NCBI RefSeq assembly: GCF_020216065.1
Contig: NZ_JAIWNA010000007.1
Span: 270,247 to 334,246, forward strand
Direction: 5' to 3'
Length of the DNA stretch: 64,000 nt
From: Nocardia rosealba
GTDB lineage: Bacteria > Actinomycetota > Actinomycetes > Mycobacteriales > Mycobacteriaceae
Shown: positions 9,268-18,347 of the stretch, piece after piece
Layout of the letters: each line of letters begins with the position of its first letter
Numbering within the stretch: position 1 is the stretch's first letter
Notes under the pieces: generated by a model
Seen by the model: the letters and a program-made list of their open reading frames with translations, nothing else
Databases searched by the model: none
What the model was told of the DNA's origin: nothing
Position numbers and translations under genes: made by a program

Positions 9268-12200
9268 ATGGCTACCGAAGGATTCGTCCGTCGCCCACGG
9301 ATCGCGCCGCCGCGCGCGCCGGGTGGCGAGGTGGCACTCACCGCGCCACCCGAAGTGCCGCGCGCGCTGCCCGCGCCGTTGATGATGAAGATCATGCCGG
9401 TAGTCATGATCGTCGCGGTGATCGGCATGATCGCGATGATGGCGACCATGGGCCGCAATATGCTCGCCAACCCCATGTCGATGATGTTCCCGATGATGAT
9501 GATCATGTCGATGGCGGGCATGATGGCCGGCGTTCGCGGTGGCGGCGGCAAGCGCGCCGTCGAACTGAACGAGGAGCGCAAGGACTACTTCCGCTACCTC
9601 GACCAGGTGCGCAAGGACGTTCGACGCACCGGCGGCAAACAGCTCGAGGCGCTCGGCTGGAGTCACCCGGAGCCCGCGGACCTGCCCTCGCTGATCGGCG
9701 GCCGCCGGATGTGGGAACGCCGACCCGCCGACCCCGACTTCGGGCACGTCCGCGTCGGTGTCGGCAGCCACCGGCTCGCCACCAAACTGGCCCGCCCCGA
9801 GACCGGTCCACTCGAAGACCTGGAACCCGTCTCCACCGTTGCCCTTCGCCGCTTCGTCCGCACCCACTCCGTGGTGCACGAGCTGCCGACCGCGGTGTCG
9901 TTGCGCGCCTTCCCGGCCATCAATATCGCAGGCCCCACCGAGGACTCGCGGATGCTTGTGCGCTCCATGCTGATGGAGCTGGCCACCTTCCACGGTCCCG
10001 ATCACCTGGCCGTCGCCATCGTCTGCGCAGACCCGGATGGGCCGTGGGCATGGGCGAAGTGGCTGCCGCACCTGCAACACCCGAACCAGCGCGACGGCCT
10101 TGGTTCGGCCCGGATGATGTACACCTCGCTCGGTGAGCTCGAGACCGCGCTCGCCTCGGAGCTGATGGAACGCGGCCGCTTCATGCGCAATCCGCAACCG
10201 ACTCAGGGCCGGTTGCACCTGGTCGTCATCATCGACGACGGGTACGTCAGCGGCAACGAACGCCTCATCAGCGAATCCGGCCTCGACTCGGTGACCGTTC
10301 TCGACCTCACCGCCCCGGAGAACGGCTTGGCCGCGCGCCGCGGTCTGCAACTGGTCGCCGAGGCGGGCGAGGTGTCGGCGCGCAGCGCCTCCGGTGTGGA
10401 GAAGTTCGCCACCGCGGACACCGTGAGCCCGGCCGAAGCCGAGTCCTTCGCCCGCACCCTGGCCAGGTACCGACTGGCCACGGCGGCCCAGATCGTGAGC
10501 CTAGGGGAGGGGACCACCGCCGATCCGGGCCTGATGGCGTTGCTCAAGATCCCCGACGCCGCCCAGATCGACCCGTCGAAGGTATGGCGTCCGCGTACAG
10601 CTCGCGAACGTCTTCGGGTGCCCATCGGCATCACCCCCGACGGCACCCCCGTCGAGATCGATATCAAGGAATCCGCCGAGAACGGTATGGGCCCGCACGG
10701 TCTGTGCATCGGCGCCACCGGTTCCGGCAAGTCGGAATTCCTTCGCACACTGGTGCTTTCGCTGGTCACCACGCATTCGCCGGACGCGCTGAACCTGGTG
10801 CTCGTCGACTTCAAGGGTGGCGCCACCTTCCTCGGTCTCGACTCGCTGCCGCACGTGGCGGCGGTTATCACCAACCTCGAGGAAGAACTCTCGCTGGTCG
10901 ACCGCATGAAGGACGCGCTGGCCGGTGAGATGAACCGCCGCCAGGAGCTGCTGCGTTCGGCGGGCAACTACGCCAACGTCACCGACTACGAAAAGGCCAG
11001 GGCCGCAGGCGTTCCACTCGACCCGCTACCCGCGCTGTTCGTGGTCGTCGACGAGTTCTCCGAATTGCTCTCGCAGAAACCGGATTTCGCGGAACTGTTC
11101 GTGATGATCGGCCGACTCGGCCGCTCGCTGCACGTGCATCTGCTGCTGGCCTCGCAGCGGCTCGAGGAGAACAAACTGCGCGGCCTGGAGTCGCACCTGT
11201 CCTACCGGATCGGTCTTCGCACGTTCTCGGCCAACGAGTCGCGCGCGGTGCTCGGCATCACCGACGCCTACCACCTGCCGAGCGTGCCCGGCGCGGGCTA
11301 CCTGAAAAGCGATGCGTCCGAACCGCTTCGGTTCAACGCGAGCTATGTGTCCGGCCCGTACGTCGCACCGGCGGGCACTGTCGTCGACGACGACGGCGCC
11401 CCGGTCGGCAGGCAGCGCCTGGTGGAATTCACCGCCGCGCCGGTCGAGGTCACCGAGGCGGCAGCCGACGAGGCAGACGAGCCGGCCCAGCGTGCCAGGC
11501 CGGAACTGCCGCCGCCACCGCCGAGCGGCGCTGTCGCAGGCGAGGAGGGCATCCCGGACTCGCTGCTCGACGTCGTCGTCAAGCGGCTCACCGGTCACGG
11601 CCGCCCCGCCCACGAGGTGTGGTTGCCGCCGCTGGAGGAGTCTCCCACCGCCGACATGCTGCTACCCGACCCCGACTGGCGTTCGCCGGTGAACCGGCAC
11701 GGCCAGCTGTGGATGCCGATCGGCGTGGTCGACAAGCCCTACGAGCAGCGCCGCGATGTGCTCACCATCAGCCTCGCGGGCGCCCAGGGCAATGTGGCCG
11801 TGGTCGGTGGTCCGCAGTCGGGCAAGTCGACGACCCTGCGCACCATCATCATGGCCGCCGCCGCGACCCACACCCCCGAACAGGTGCAGTTCTACTGCCT
11901 CGACTTCGGTGGCGGCAGCATGGCGGGCCTGGTCGGCGTCCCGCATGTCGGCTCGGTCGCCGGTCGCCTCGACGGCGACCGGGTGCGCCGCACCGTCGCC
12001 GAACTCACCTCGCTCATGCGCCAGCGTGAGGAGCGCTTCGCCGAACTCGGCATCGAATCCATGGCCGAGTTCCGCAGGCGCAAGTTCTCCGCTCTCGAGG
12101 CCCGCCAGATCAACGGGACCAAGGCCCCGGCAGGCGACCCGCTCGCCGCCGACCTGTTCGGCGACGTGTTCCTCGTCATCGACGGCTGGAGCGCCATCCG

Positions 12201-13332
12201 CGAGGAGTTCGAGGTACTCGAACCGCAGATCAACGCCATTGCCACCCAGGGTCTTTCCTTCGGCATCCACCTGATGATTGGTGCGTCGCGCTGGGCCGAG
12301 ATCCGCCCGGTCGTCAAGGATCAGATCGGTACCCGGCTCGAGCTGCGCCTCGGTGACCCCGGCGACTCGGAGATGAATCGCCGTACCGCCCACCAGGTTC
12401 CGGTCGGCAGGCCGGGCCGCGGTCTCACGCCGGAACAGCTGCACATGCTGATCGCGTTGCCCCGCTTGGATTCCGACTCCGATCCCACGACCATTGCCGA
12501 CGGTGTCACCCGGGCCCGCGAGGAACTCACGACCCTCTATCAGGGCAGGCGGGCCCCGGAAGTGCGCATGCTGCCGCTGAGCGTGCCCCGCGACCAGGTG
12601 GTCGCCGCCGCCAAGGCCGAGGGCGTGCACCTGGACCGCAGCAAGATCGTCGTGGGTCTTGGCGAGTCCGAATTGCAGCCGCTGGTGCTGGATTTCGCTG
12701 TGGAACCGCACTTCATGGCCTTCGCCGACGTGGAATGCGGCAAGACCACGCTGCTGCGCAATATCGTGATGAGCATCGCCGAACAGTCCACCGCCGACGA
12801 GGCGCGGGTGATCCTCATCGACTACCGACGCACCATGCTCGGCGTGCTCGACGGCGACCAGCTCGCCGGATATTCCACGTCGTCACAGACCTGCGGGCCG
12901 ATGATCTCGGAGGTGGCGGGCTATCTCAGCAAACGCATCCCCGGCTCCGACATCACCCAGCAGCAGCTGCGTGATCGCAGCTGGTGGTCGGGCCCGGAGA
13001 TCTACGTCGTGGTCGACGACTACGACATGGTCGTCACCGGATCGACGAACCCGTTCTCCCCACTACTCGAGTACCTGCCCCAGGCGCGCGACATCGGCCT
13101 GCACCTGATCGTGGCGCGCCGCATCGGTGGCGCTTCCCGCGCGCTCTTCGATTCGGTACTCGGCGGAATGAAGAACATGTCGGTGCAAACGCTCATCATG
13201 AGCGGCTCACGCGAGGAAGGAAAACTGGTCGGCGACGTACGCCCGAGCAAGATGCCACCCGGTCGAGGCACCCTCGTCTCGCGCAGTCTCGGCATCGAAC
13301 TCGTACAGATCGCCGACCTGCCACCGCTCTGA
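9268..13332 (+). CDS. eccC: EccC, FtsK/SpoIIIE-type ESX motor ATPase, locus 1
   Basis: This 1354-residue single-chain EccC joins regions that are split into EccCa and EccCb in ESX-1 of Mycobacterium tuberculosis. Two transmembrane helices at about residues 38-90 are methionine-rich. Three P-loop domains follow: GATGSGKSE at about residue 482 with Walker B VVVDEFSEL; GGPQSGKST at about 847 with VFLVIDGWS; and ADVECGKTT at about 1153 with IYVVVDDYDMV. The second and third sites have altered Walker residues, as is usual in the family, where the last domain binds the Esx export signal. Start ATG has AAAGGAACC before it and lies 12 bp after mycP, so eccD-mycP-eccC form one operon. Confidence 0.96.
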   Translation: MATEGFVRRPRIAPPRAPGGEVALTAPPEVPRALPAPLMMKIMPVVMIVAVIGMIAMMATMGRNMLANPMSMMFPMMMIMSMAGMMAGVRGGGGKRAVELNEERKDYFRYLDQVRKDVRRTGGKQLEALGWSHPEPADLPSLIGGRRMWERRPADPDFGHVRVGVGSHRLATKLARPETGPLEDLEPVSTVALRRFVRTHSVVHELPTAVSLRAFPAINIAGPTEDSRMLVRSMLMELATFHGPDHLAVAIVCADPDGPWAWAKWLPHLQHPNQRDGLGSARMMYTSLGELETALASELMERGRFMRNPQPTQGRLHLVVIIDDGYVSGNERLISESGLDSVTVLDLTAPENGLAARRGLQLVAEAGEVSARSASGVEKFATADTVSPAEAESFARTLARYRLATAAQIVSLGEGTTADPGLMALLKIPDAAQIDPSKVWRPRTARERLRVPIGITPDGTPVEIDIKESAENGMGPHGLCIGATGSGKSEFLRTLVLSLVTTHSPDALNLVLVDFKGGATFLGLDSLPHVAAVITNLEEELSLVDRMKDALAGEMNRRQELLRSAGNYANVTDYEKARAAGVPLDPLPALFVVVDEFSELLSQKPDFAELFVMIGRLGRSLHVHLLLASQRLEENKLRGLESHLSYRIGLRTFSANESRAVLGITDAYHLPSVPGAGYLKSDASEPLRFNASYVSGPYVAPAGTVVDDDGAPVGRQRLVEFTAAPVEVTEAAADEADEPAQRARPELPPPPPSGAVAGEEGIPDSLLDVVVKRLTGHGRPAHEVWLPPLEESPTADMLLPDPDWRSPVNRHGQLWMPIGVVDKPYEQRRDVLTISLAGAQGNVAVVGGPQSGKSTTLRTIIMAAAATHTPEQVQFYCLDFGGGSMAGLVGVPHVGSVAGRLDGDRVRRTVAELTSLMRQREERFAELGIESMAEFRRRKFSALEARQINGTKAPAGDPLAADLFGDVFLVIDGWSAIREEFEVLEPQINAIATQGLSFGIHLMIGASRWAEIRPVVKDQIGTRLELRLGDPGDSEMNRRTAHQVPVGRPGRGLTPEQLHMLIALPRLDSDSDPTTIADGVTRAREELTTLYQGRRAPEVRMLPLSVPRDQVVAAAKAEGVHLDRSKIVVGLGESELQPLVLDFAVEPHFMAFADVECGKTTLLRNIVMSIAEQSTADEARVILIDYRRTMLGVLDGDQLAGYSTSSQTCGPMISEVAGYLSKRIPGSDITQQQLRDRSWWSGPEIYVVVDDYDMVVTGSTNPFSPLLEYLPQARDIGLHLIVARRIGGASRALFDSVLGGMKNMSVQTLIMSGSREEGKLVGDVRPSKMPPGRGTLVSRSLGIELVQIADLPPL

Positions 13333-13464
13333 TCGAACCCCCACCCGGGCAGCAGATGAAATCTTCTGCCACACACTATGTTACGGCTGATAATCGCGGT
13401 ATCGTCGCCGTGAAACGCTGTGCGTAACAGCGCTCGGGTGGGGAATCGAAGGGGAGCAGTATCG

Positions 13465-13815
13465 ATGTCAGCACAAGGGGGGTCGGCGTCGCACGCCGAT
13501 GTGTTCTTCGCGTTGTCTCGCACGGGGGCGATCGAGGTTCGCACCACCGAACAGGGACTGCCGCTGGGAATCACCATCGAAGCCGACGAATTGCGTCGTG
13601 CGCCTGGTGAGCTGGCCGCCGAGGTATTGCGGTTGTGCAAGCAGTCGGCCGATCGCGCGGCTTTGGCGCGCCGAGCCGAGCTGTCGGCTGCCGGTGTGAG
13701 CTCCGACGTGCTCACGTCGTTGGGTCTGCCCACTCCGGAGTCGGTGGCCGCCGCGGAGGTCGTTGCCGAGCAGGACTACGACACCGAGCCGGACAGCTGG
13801 CTGCGGTCGGTGTGA
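13465..13815 (+). CDS. EspD/EspH-like ESX accessory protein
   Basis: This 116-residue protein is not firmly assigned, but its layout recalls mycobacterial EspD/EspH. It has a beta-rich first half (ADVFFALSRTGAIEVRTTEQGLPLGITIEADEL), then a helix LAAEVLRLCKQSADRAALARRAEL, then LTSLGLPTPESVAAAE, then an acidic tail ending TEPDSWLRSV. Start ATG has GGGGAG nine bases upstream; the GTG at 13420 lacks this. A paralogue lies at 15799-16155. It begins a short operon with the EspA-like gene 25 bp downstream, echoing the espA-espC-espD grouping of mycobacteria. The expected role is stabilisation or chaperoning of the EspA-like protein. Confidence 0.7.
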   Translation: MSAQGGSASHADVFFALSRTGAIEVRTTEQGLPLGITIEADELRRAPGELAAEVLRLCKQSADRAALARRAELSAAGVSSDVLTSLGLPTPESVAAAEVVAEQDYDTEPDSWLRSV

Positions 13816-13840
13816 TCAGAAATCGCTAGGAGAGATTGTC

Positions 13841-15100
13841 ATGAATACGGTAGCTACCGAGCCTTCGGCCATGGAGCTGTTGCGTGCGAGCGCGATCGGA
13901 CCGGCGCTCGATCTCCCGGTGAGTTCGGCGCTCGCGAACATGGGAGTGCCCACCCTGCCGCAACTTCCGGCGTTGCCTGCACTGCCGGATCTGCCCGCGC
14001 TGCCCCTGATCGATATGTCGGCTCTCGTCCAACCGCTCACCGACCTGGCCGCTGGTTTCGGCACCGGGCAGATCGGGACCGGCACGGCTTTCGATCCCAC
14101 CGAGGCGTTGTCGAACGCGGGCACCATCTTGCAGACGGCGCTGGAAGTCGGGGTGAGCGCCTTACAGACGCTCATGCAGGAATGGGAAGGCGAGGGCGCC
14201 GACGCGGCGTCTTCGAAAGCGCAAGCCGTGCAGCAGAATTCGACGGAGGTCGCCGCGCAGAGCGCCGAACAGAAGTCGGTGGTCACCCAGGCGGCCGCCT
14301 CGGTGGCCAAAGGGCTGGCGCAGCTGACAGCCATCACTGCGAGGTTCATCGCCACCGCGACCGCCGCGGCTCCGCTGGCGGCCACACCGGGTGGTCAGGT
14401 GGCGCTGCTCGGTCTCGCAGCCGAGGCCGGCGCCGAGGCGCTGGCGGTCGTCGCGCAGACGCGTGCGGAGATGACCGCCCACACCGCGTCGATGAACGCG
14501 GCAGGCACCAAAGTGGATGTGACGAGCGCACCCTCCGGTATGGATTCCTCGAACATGCTCTCGCAGCTGTCCAGCCTCATCACGCCGCTGCTCTCGTTGG
14601 CGACGACCGCATCCGAACAGCTCACCTCCGCGTTGACCGGCGAGACGACCACCGACACGAACAACGTGGAAGATGTCGCACTGGAACAGGATGCGAATAT
14701 CGGTGCATCGGCCGGTGGCCTCGGTGGGGGAGCCGGCGGTGGCGTCGGAGGTATCGGCGCGGTGAGTGCGGTCGCACCGGCTCTCGGGGCGTGGTCCGGT
14801 GGACGTGGGTCCACCGGTGGCGCCACCACCACGGGCGCCGCTACCGAGGCCACTGCCAGCGCGTCGAGCGGTGGTCGTGGCGCGGTCACCGGTGGGCCCG
14901 GCATGCTGCCGCTCGGTCAGGGCATGGCCAACGCCGCCCGGGCGGGCGACGCGAGCAGCGGTCTGGACGTGCGAACCAACCTGGTCACCGGCGAGCACGG
15001 TGACGAGGTCATCGGCGATATCGCCGATACGGCCCAGCCGGTGGTCGGTGCGGCGGCGCAACGCGCACCGCGATCGGGGCAGGTCGACCTTTCGGTCTGA
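13841..15100 (+). CDS. EspA-like ESX substrate, first copy
   Basis: This 419-residue protein contains a run of LPxLP-type units at residues about 38-58 and a W-E-G turn (QEWEGEGADA, near residue 112) inside an alanine-rich helical domain. A long hydrophobic helix (ATAAAPLAATPGGQVALLGLA) follows, then a glycine-rich low-complexity region and a conserved C-terminal block (RAGD...TNLVTGEHGDEVIGDI). The paralogue at 16821-18302 shares this order, including WEGTGADA and TGLVAGSHGDELVG. EspA of Mycobacterium has a comparable WxG motif, Gly-rich tail and C-terminal charged segment, so an EspA/EspE-like secreted factor is the best guess. AGGAGAG precedes the ATG. It follows an EspD-like gene, but no EspC-like gene is present in this module. 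Confidence 0.72.
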   Translation: MNTVATEPSAMELLRASAIGPALDLPVSSALANMGVPTLPQLPALPALPDLPALPLIDMSALVQPLTDLAAGFGTGQIGTGTAFDPTEALSNAGTILQTALEVGVSALQTLMQEWEGEGADAASSKAQAVQQNSTEVAAQSAEQKSVVTQAAASVAKGLAQLTAITARFIATATAAAPLAATPGGQVALLGLAAEAGAEALAVVAQTRAEMTAHTASMNAAGTKVDVTSAPSGMDSSNMLSQLSSLITPLLSLATTASEQLTSALTGETTTDTNNVEDVALEQDANIGASAGGLGGGAGGGVGGIGAVSAVAPALGAWSGGRGSTGGATTTGAATEATASASSGGRGAVTGGPGMLPLGQGMANAARAGDASSGLDVRTNLVTGEHGDEVIGDIADTAQPVVGAAAQRAPRSGQVDLSV

Positions 15101-15115
15101 CAATCGCGATGCGAT

Positions 15116-15148
15116 GGTTCGCAGCACCTCGAGCGGGTGCTGCGAACC
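15116..15148. terminator. 13-bp hairpin between convergent genes
   Basis: GGTTCGCAGCACC (15116-15128) and GGTGCTGCGAACC (15136-15148) form a perfect stem with a 7-base loop. It lies between the stop of the EspA-like gene (+) and the stop of the immunity-like gene (-), so it is probably bidirectional. Confidence 0.75.
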
Positions 15149-15155
15149 GGATCGT

Positions 15156-15545
15156 CTAGAAGTAGGCAGTGATGGCCGCGTCGTAGATCTCGTCGGCCAG
15201 ATCGACATCCGCTGCCGGCTGATAGTTCCGCGCGCGAACATGTTCGACGAATTCATCCGGAATCGCGAGATCGTAGCGGGTCAGATAGTGAATCGAATCG
15301 ACCCGCCACAGCCACGTGCCGTCCGAGATCAACGACTGGCCACTCCTGATCGACGTATTCGGGTCGAACAGGTCGACCACGCTACCCATGACGTCGAATA
15401 CCGGCGTGGCAGCGACCATGTATTCGAGGATCCGGGCGCGATCTTCGAGCTGATGCGTGGTGCGTGATTCACGCAGCGAGGGCAGGTCGTCATGACCACT
15501 CCGATACATTTCCCGGTAGATGCCGACCGGTTCGAGTTCCAGCAT
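15156..15545 (-). CDS. Orphan immunity-like protein, SDGxWxW family
   Basis: This 129-residue protein has no named family that I can assign. The segment SLISDGTWLWRVDSIHYLTRYDLAIPDEFVEHV matches both halves of the protein at 52151-53101 (TDGAWIWAGAVPHYFRKHGFPP and TDGTWIWSGAVPHYLRKHRFPP). That protein directly follows giant toxin 2, so an immunity function is inferred. Here no toxin gene is adjacent: the gene stands alone between two EspA-like modules, in opposite orientation. The start is set at the ATG for MLELEPVG, with GAAAGGAAG upstream. An orphan immunity gene that protects against toxins of neighbouring cells would fit. The paralogy is seen in the sequence; the function is inferred. 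Confidence 0.72.
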   Translation of the reverse strand: MLELEPVGIYREMYRSGHDDLPSLRESRTTHQLEDRARILEYMVAATPVFDVMGSVVDLFDPNTSIRSGQSLISDGTWLWRVDSIHYLTRYDLAIPDEFVEHVRARNYQPAADVDLADEIYDAAITAYF

Positions 15546-15798
15546 GTGCTTCCTTTCAGGAGCAATTCCCCGATTTGCTTCCCGCAGCGGAGGCCGCGGC
15601 CCTCCGATCCTCGCGAAGTTCGTCGACGTGAGCATAGCGCGCGACGTTGTCGAACCCGTTGTGTCAGTGCGGGTCCTGCATTTTCGGATCTACATTTCGA
15701 AGATCACAGGCGAGCCGCCGGAAGTTATATCAAAGGTTGCCCATTCGTCGCATTTGCGGAATGCTGTACGGAGCAAGATCTTTCAGGGGGGAAATCTC

Positions 15799-16155
15799 GT
15801 GGTTCAGTCAGATTCCGGTGTGCCGGAGGCCGATCCGGCGACCTTCACGGCGACATCCGCATCGGGGGCGATCGCGGTTCGCGCCACCGAACGCGGCCAG
15901 CCGCTGCGGTTGCGGATTCGCCAGGACGAACTCTACCGACAGCCCGACGACCTCGCCGCCGAGATCGTCGCGCTGTGCCGCCGCGCCGCCGACCGGGGTG
16001 CGCTGGCCAGGCGGGCGCAGCTGGAAGCCGCGGGAATGAGCGCGCAGTCGCTCGCCACCATCGGCGTTCCCACACGCGAACAGGTCGCGCGCGCGGAATT
16101 CGAGTACGAACAGCGATACGGTGCCGACCCGCAGATCTGGTCCCCGTCGAACTGA
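15799..16155 (+). CDS. EspD/EspH-like ESX accessory protein, second copy
   Basis: This 118-residue protein is paralogous to the product of 13465-13815. Both have TxSGAIxVRxTExGxPLxLxI, then a helix with LAAEIVALCRRAADRGALARRAQLEAAGMS, then IGVPTxExVARAE and an acidic end. The start is a GTG preceded by AGGGGGGAA at suitable spacing; the frame extends upstream but without a sensible start. It opens a four-gene run (EspD-like, YbaB-like, EspC-like, EspA-like) with gaps of 11, 40 and 2 bp, which indicates one operon. A 250-bp divergent intergenic region upstream presumably holds its promoter. The role is inferred from context as a substrate-stabilising factor. Confidence 0.7.
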   Translation: MVQSDSGVPEADPATFTATSASGAIAVRATERGQPLRLRIRQDELYRQPDDLAAEIVALCRRAADRGALARRAQLEAAGMSAQSLATIGVPTREQVARAEFEYEQRYGADPQIWSPSN

Positions 16156-16166
16156 GGAGAGCGATC

Positions 16167-16466
16167 ATGGTCGGTTCGATGGACGAATTGATGGATCGGG
16201 TAATGCGCAAGGCATACCGGCTGCAGGATCTGAGCGATCAGCTCGCGGCGATCCGCGTGCGCGTCGGTGCCGCGGACGGAGCGGTGATCGTCGTGATGGA
16301 CGGCACCGGCGCGCTGGTCGATCTCGAATTGACCGAGGACATTTCCGAACTGACGGCCACCGAGTTCGAAACGGCGGTTGTCGCGGCGGCGGAGGCAGGC
16401 GCGAGACGCGCACTCGAACAACACAACCGGCTCGTGGCCGAATTCACCGAAGCGACCACGTCCTGA
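16167..16466 (+). CDS. YbaB/EbfC-family small protein
   Basis: This 99-residue protein has the YbaB/EbfC pattern: an N-terminal helix (SMDELMDRVMRKAYRLQDLSDQLAAIR), a central beta sheet (DGAVIVVMDGTGALVDLEL) and a C-terminal helix rich in Ala and Glu. YbaB proteins are small dimers named for nucleoid association, but in ESX loci the fold recurs beside secreted substrates (EspL in ESX-1 is one). Here it lies between an EspD-like and an EspC-like gene, with GGAG before its ATG. A close paralogue at 35941-36240 shares the opening MVxSMDELxDRV and also precedes an EspC-like gene, which argues for a job linked to EspC-like substrates. Confidence 0.8.
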   Translation: MVGSMDELMDRVMRKAYRLQDLSDQLAAIRVRVGAADGAVIVVMDGTGALVDLELTEDISELTATEFETAVVAAAEAGARRALEQHNRLVAEFTEATTS

Positions 16467-16506
16467 CGTTGCCGACTTTACTCATCCAAGCTCGAAGGAG
16501 AATTCA

Positions 16507-16818
16507 ATGAACCAGGTTTTGCAGACCTCACAGGCCGCGATCACCCAATTCGGCAGCGAGCACGCCGCTCTCGCCGGTCAGGTCGCGAGCGCAGGCGCGG
16601 GTGCGGCCGGCATGGTCGCCGCGGCGGTTCCGATCTTCGGCCTCATCGGCCAGGACTTCCTCGCGTCGTTCGCGGTGGCCTCCGGCAACCACTTGAGCAC
16701 CATCGGTGAGATCGCGGCCGTCCACGCCGCCACTTCGGCCGCGGCCGTCAGCGCAGCCGGTGCGTACCAGACCACCGAAGTCAGCTCCGCGGCCGATTTC
16801 AACACGGTTATGCCCTAG
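16507..16818 (+). CDS. EspC-like type VII secretion target
   Basis: This 103-residue helical protein has two Ala-rich helices around VPIFGLIGQDFLASFAVASGNH, a signature shared with the product of 36346-36663 (VPIFGLIGQDFLAAFAVAQGNN). Its length equals that of mycobacterial EspC, and the pattern matches the 'type VII secretion target' family to which EspC belongs. GAAGGAG precedes the ATG at good spacing. The stop is two bases before the EspA-like start, so the pair reproduces the EspC-EspA arrangement that is co-secreted in ESX-1 of Mycobacterium. I infer co-export of this protein with the EspA-like product. Confidence 0.78.
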   Translation: MNQVLQTSQAAITQFGSEHAALAGQVASAGAGAAGMVAAAVPIFGLIGQDFLASFAVASGNHLSTIGEIAAVHAATSAAAVSAAGAYQTTEVSSAADFNTVMP

Positions 16819-16820
16819 CC

Positions 16821-18302
16821 ATGGCGACTGAAGACAGCGCGCCCGCGGAAGGGATGGTCGCAGATCCTGCCGCGGCCACCCAAACCGCCGAGGGCGAGAC
16901 ACAGCAGACCGTTGAGGAGATCATCCGCGAGCTGCTCGAAGCCCACGGTCTGGGATCGCTGCTCGACATGTCGGTGCCGGACGCGCTCAGCTCGTTGCAG
17001 CTTCCGCAGCTGCCCGATCTGTCCTCCGTGGCCGAGGCGGCCTCCTCGATTCCCCTGTCGAGCCTGATCGAGCCGGTGCTGGAAATGGCGTCCGCGTTCG
17101 GCAGCGGTGATACCGGTGGTAGCTCGGGCGGCGGTTCCACCGGCGGTTCAGGCGGCGGTTCGAGCAGCTCTCCGACCTCGGCACTGTCCGGTATCACCGA
17201 CACGCTCTCGACGGTGGTCGATCTGGCCAAAGACGCGCTGTCGGCGGCGACCGCGCTCTGGGAGGGCACCGGCGCCGATGCCGCGGCGACCAAGTCCACC
17301 GAGGTCGCGCAGAACACCACCGATACCGCCGCCCAGGCGGAGAAGATGAACCAGCTGGTGGCGGCGGGCGCTGCCGATGTCAGCACCGGCGTGGCCGAAA
17401 TCAACGCCGTCATCGCACGTTTCGTCGCGGGGATCACCGCGCTCGCACCGATGCTGTGGACCCCGTGGGGTCAGGCCGCCGCGATCGCGCTGGCCAACGA
17501 GAGCATCGCCGAGGGCGGCGCGATCGTCGCGAAAACCCAAGCGGCGCTCACCACCAAGGCCGGCGAAATGACCGCTGCCGGCCAGAAGATCGCCGTCACC
17601 GAGGCGCCCAACATCATCTCCGGGCTGACCACCGCACTCAACGTGGCAACACCCCTGATGAGCATGGCCTCGACCGGCGTGGAGGCACTGTCGGGCCTGG
17701 CGAGCAGCGCCACCAGCGCGGTCAGCGAGGGTGTCGACGCGGCGACCGAAGCGGCATCGACCGGCGCCGATGTCATGAGCACCCTGACCGACGCGGCCAC
17801 CCAGCTCGGTGAAACGGTGTCCTCCGAGCTCGCCGAAGCCAACAGCCTCACCGAGAACCTCGGTGCCACCACAGGTTCCGAAGACGGCAGTGCCGCACTG
17901 TCCACCGACCCGAGCTCCGCCTCGGCCGGTGCCGGTGGTGGAGGCGGCGGAATGGGTATGGTCGGCATGGGTGGCATGGGCGGACTCGGCGGCATGCCAC
18001 CGAGCAGCTCCCCACTCAGCAGCACCCCGCTCGCCGGTCGGCAGAGTATCGACGTGGCAGCAACCGGCCAGGCCGCGGACTCCGCGCGCCAGACAACGGC
18101 CGGTGCACCGGGCGGTATGGTTCCCGGCGCTGGCGCGGCCCGTCGCGCGGGTGACGCCGGAACGCACGACCCCGAGCGCACCGGGTTGGTCGCCGGTTCA
18201 CACGGCGACGAGCTCGTCGGTGCTGTGAGCGGTACGTCGATGCCGGTGATCGGCGCGGACGAGGAGACGTTCGACGAATCGTCGGGAAGTTTGGTGGTCT
18301 GA
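16821..18302 (+). CDS. EspA-like ESX substrate, second copy
   Basis: This 493-residue protein is paralogous to the product of 13841-15100. It has an N-terminal acidic helix, LQLPQLPDL, a Gly/Ser-rich insert (residues about 95-117) and a W-E-G turn in ATALWEGTGADAAATKS near residue 150. A hydrophobic helix (ITALAPMLWTPWGQAAAIAL) follows, then Ala/Ser-rich helices, a GMGMVGMGGMGGLGGM run, and a C-terminal block RRAGD...RTGLVAGSHGDELVG. Met-Gly repeats and a charged C-terminus are also seen in mycobacterial EspA. It lies two bases after the EspC-like stop, so translation is probably coupled. The function is inferred: an ESX-secreted, possibly surface-associated or pore-supporting protein. Confidence 0.74.
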   Translation: MATEDSAPAEGMVADPAAATQTAEGETQQTVEEIIRELLEAHGLGSLLDMSVPDALSSLQLPQLPDLSSVAEAASSIPLSSLIEPVLEMASAFGSGDTGGSSGGGSTGGSGGGSSSSPTSALSGITDTLSTVVDLAKDALSAATALWEGTGADAAATKSTEVAQNTTDTAAQAEKMNQLVAAGAADVSTGVAEINAVIARFVAGITALAPMLWTPWGQAAAIALANESIAEGGAIVAKTQAALTTKAGEMTAAGQKIAVTEAPNIISGLTTALNVATPLMSMASTGVEALSGLASSATSAVSEGVDAATEAASTGADVMSTLTDAATQLGETVSSELAEANSLTENLGATTGSEDGSAALSTDPSSASAGAGGGGGGMGMVGMGGMGGLGGMPPSSSPLSSTPLAGRQSIDVAATGQAADSARQTTAGAPGGMVPGAGAARRAGDAGTHDPERTGLVAGSHGDELVGAVSGTSMPVIGADEETFDESSGSLVV

Positions 18303-18303
18303 C

Positions 18304-18343
18304 CCGGGCGCCCGGAAACACTTCGCGGTGTCCGGGCACCCGG
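18304..18343. terminator. Imperfect GC hairpin after EspA-like gene
   Basis: CCGGGCGCCCGGA (18304-18316) pairs with TCCGGGCACCCGG (18331-18343) with one mismatch and a 14-base loop. It is placed between the convergent stops of the EspA-like gene (+) and the unknown gene at 18348 (-). Confidence 0.65.
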
Positions 18344-18347
18344 TCGG

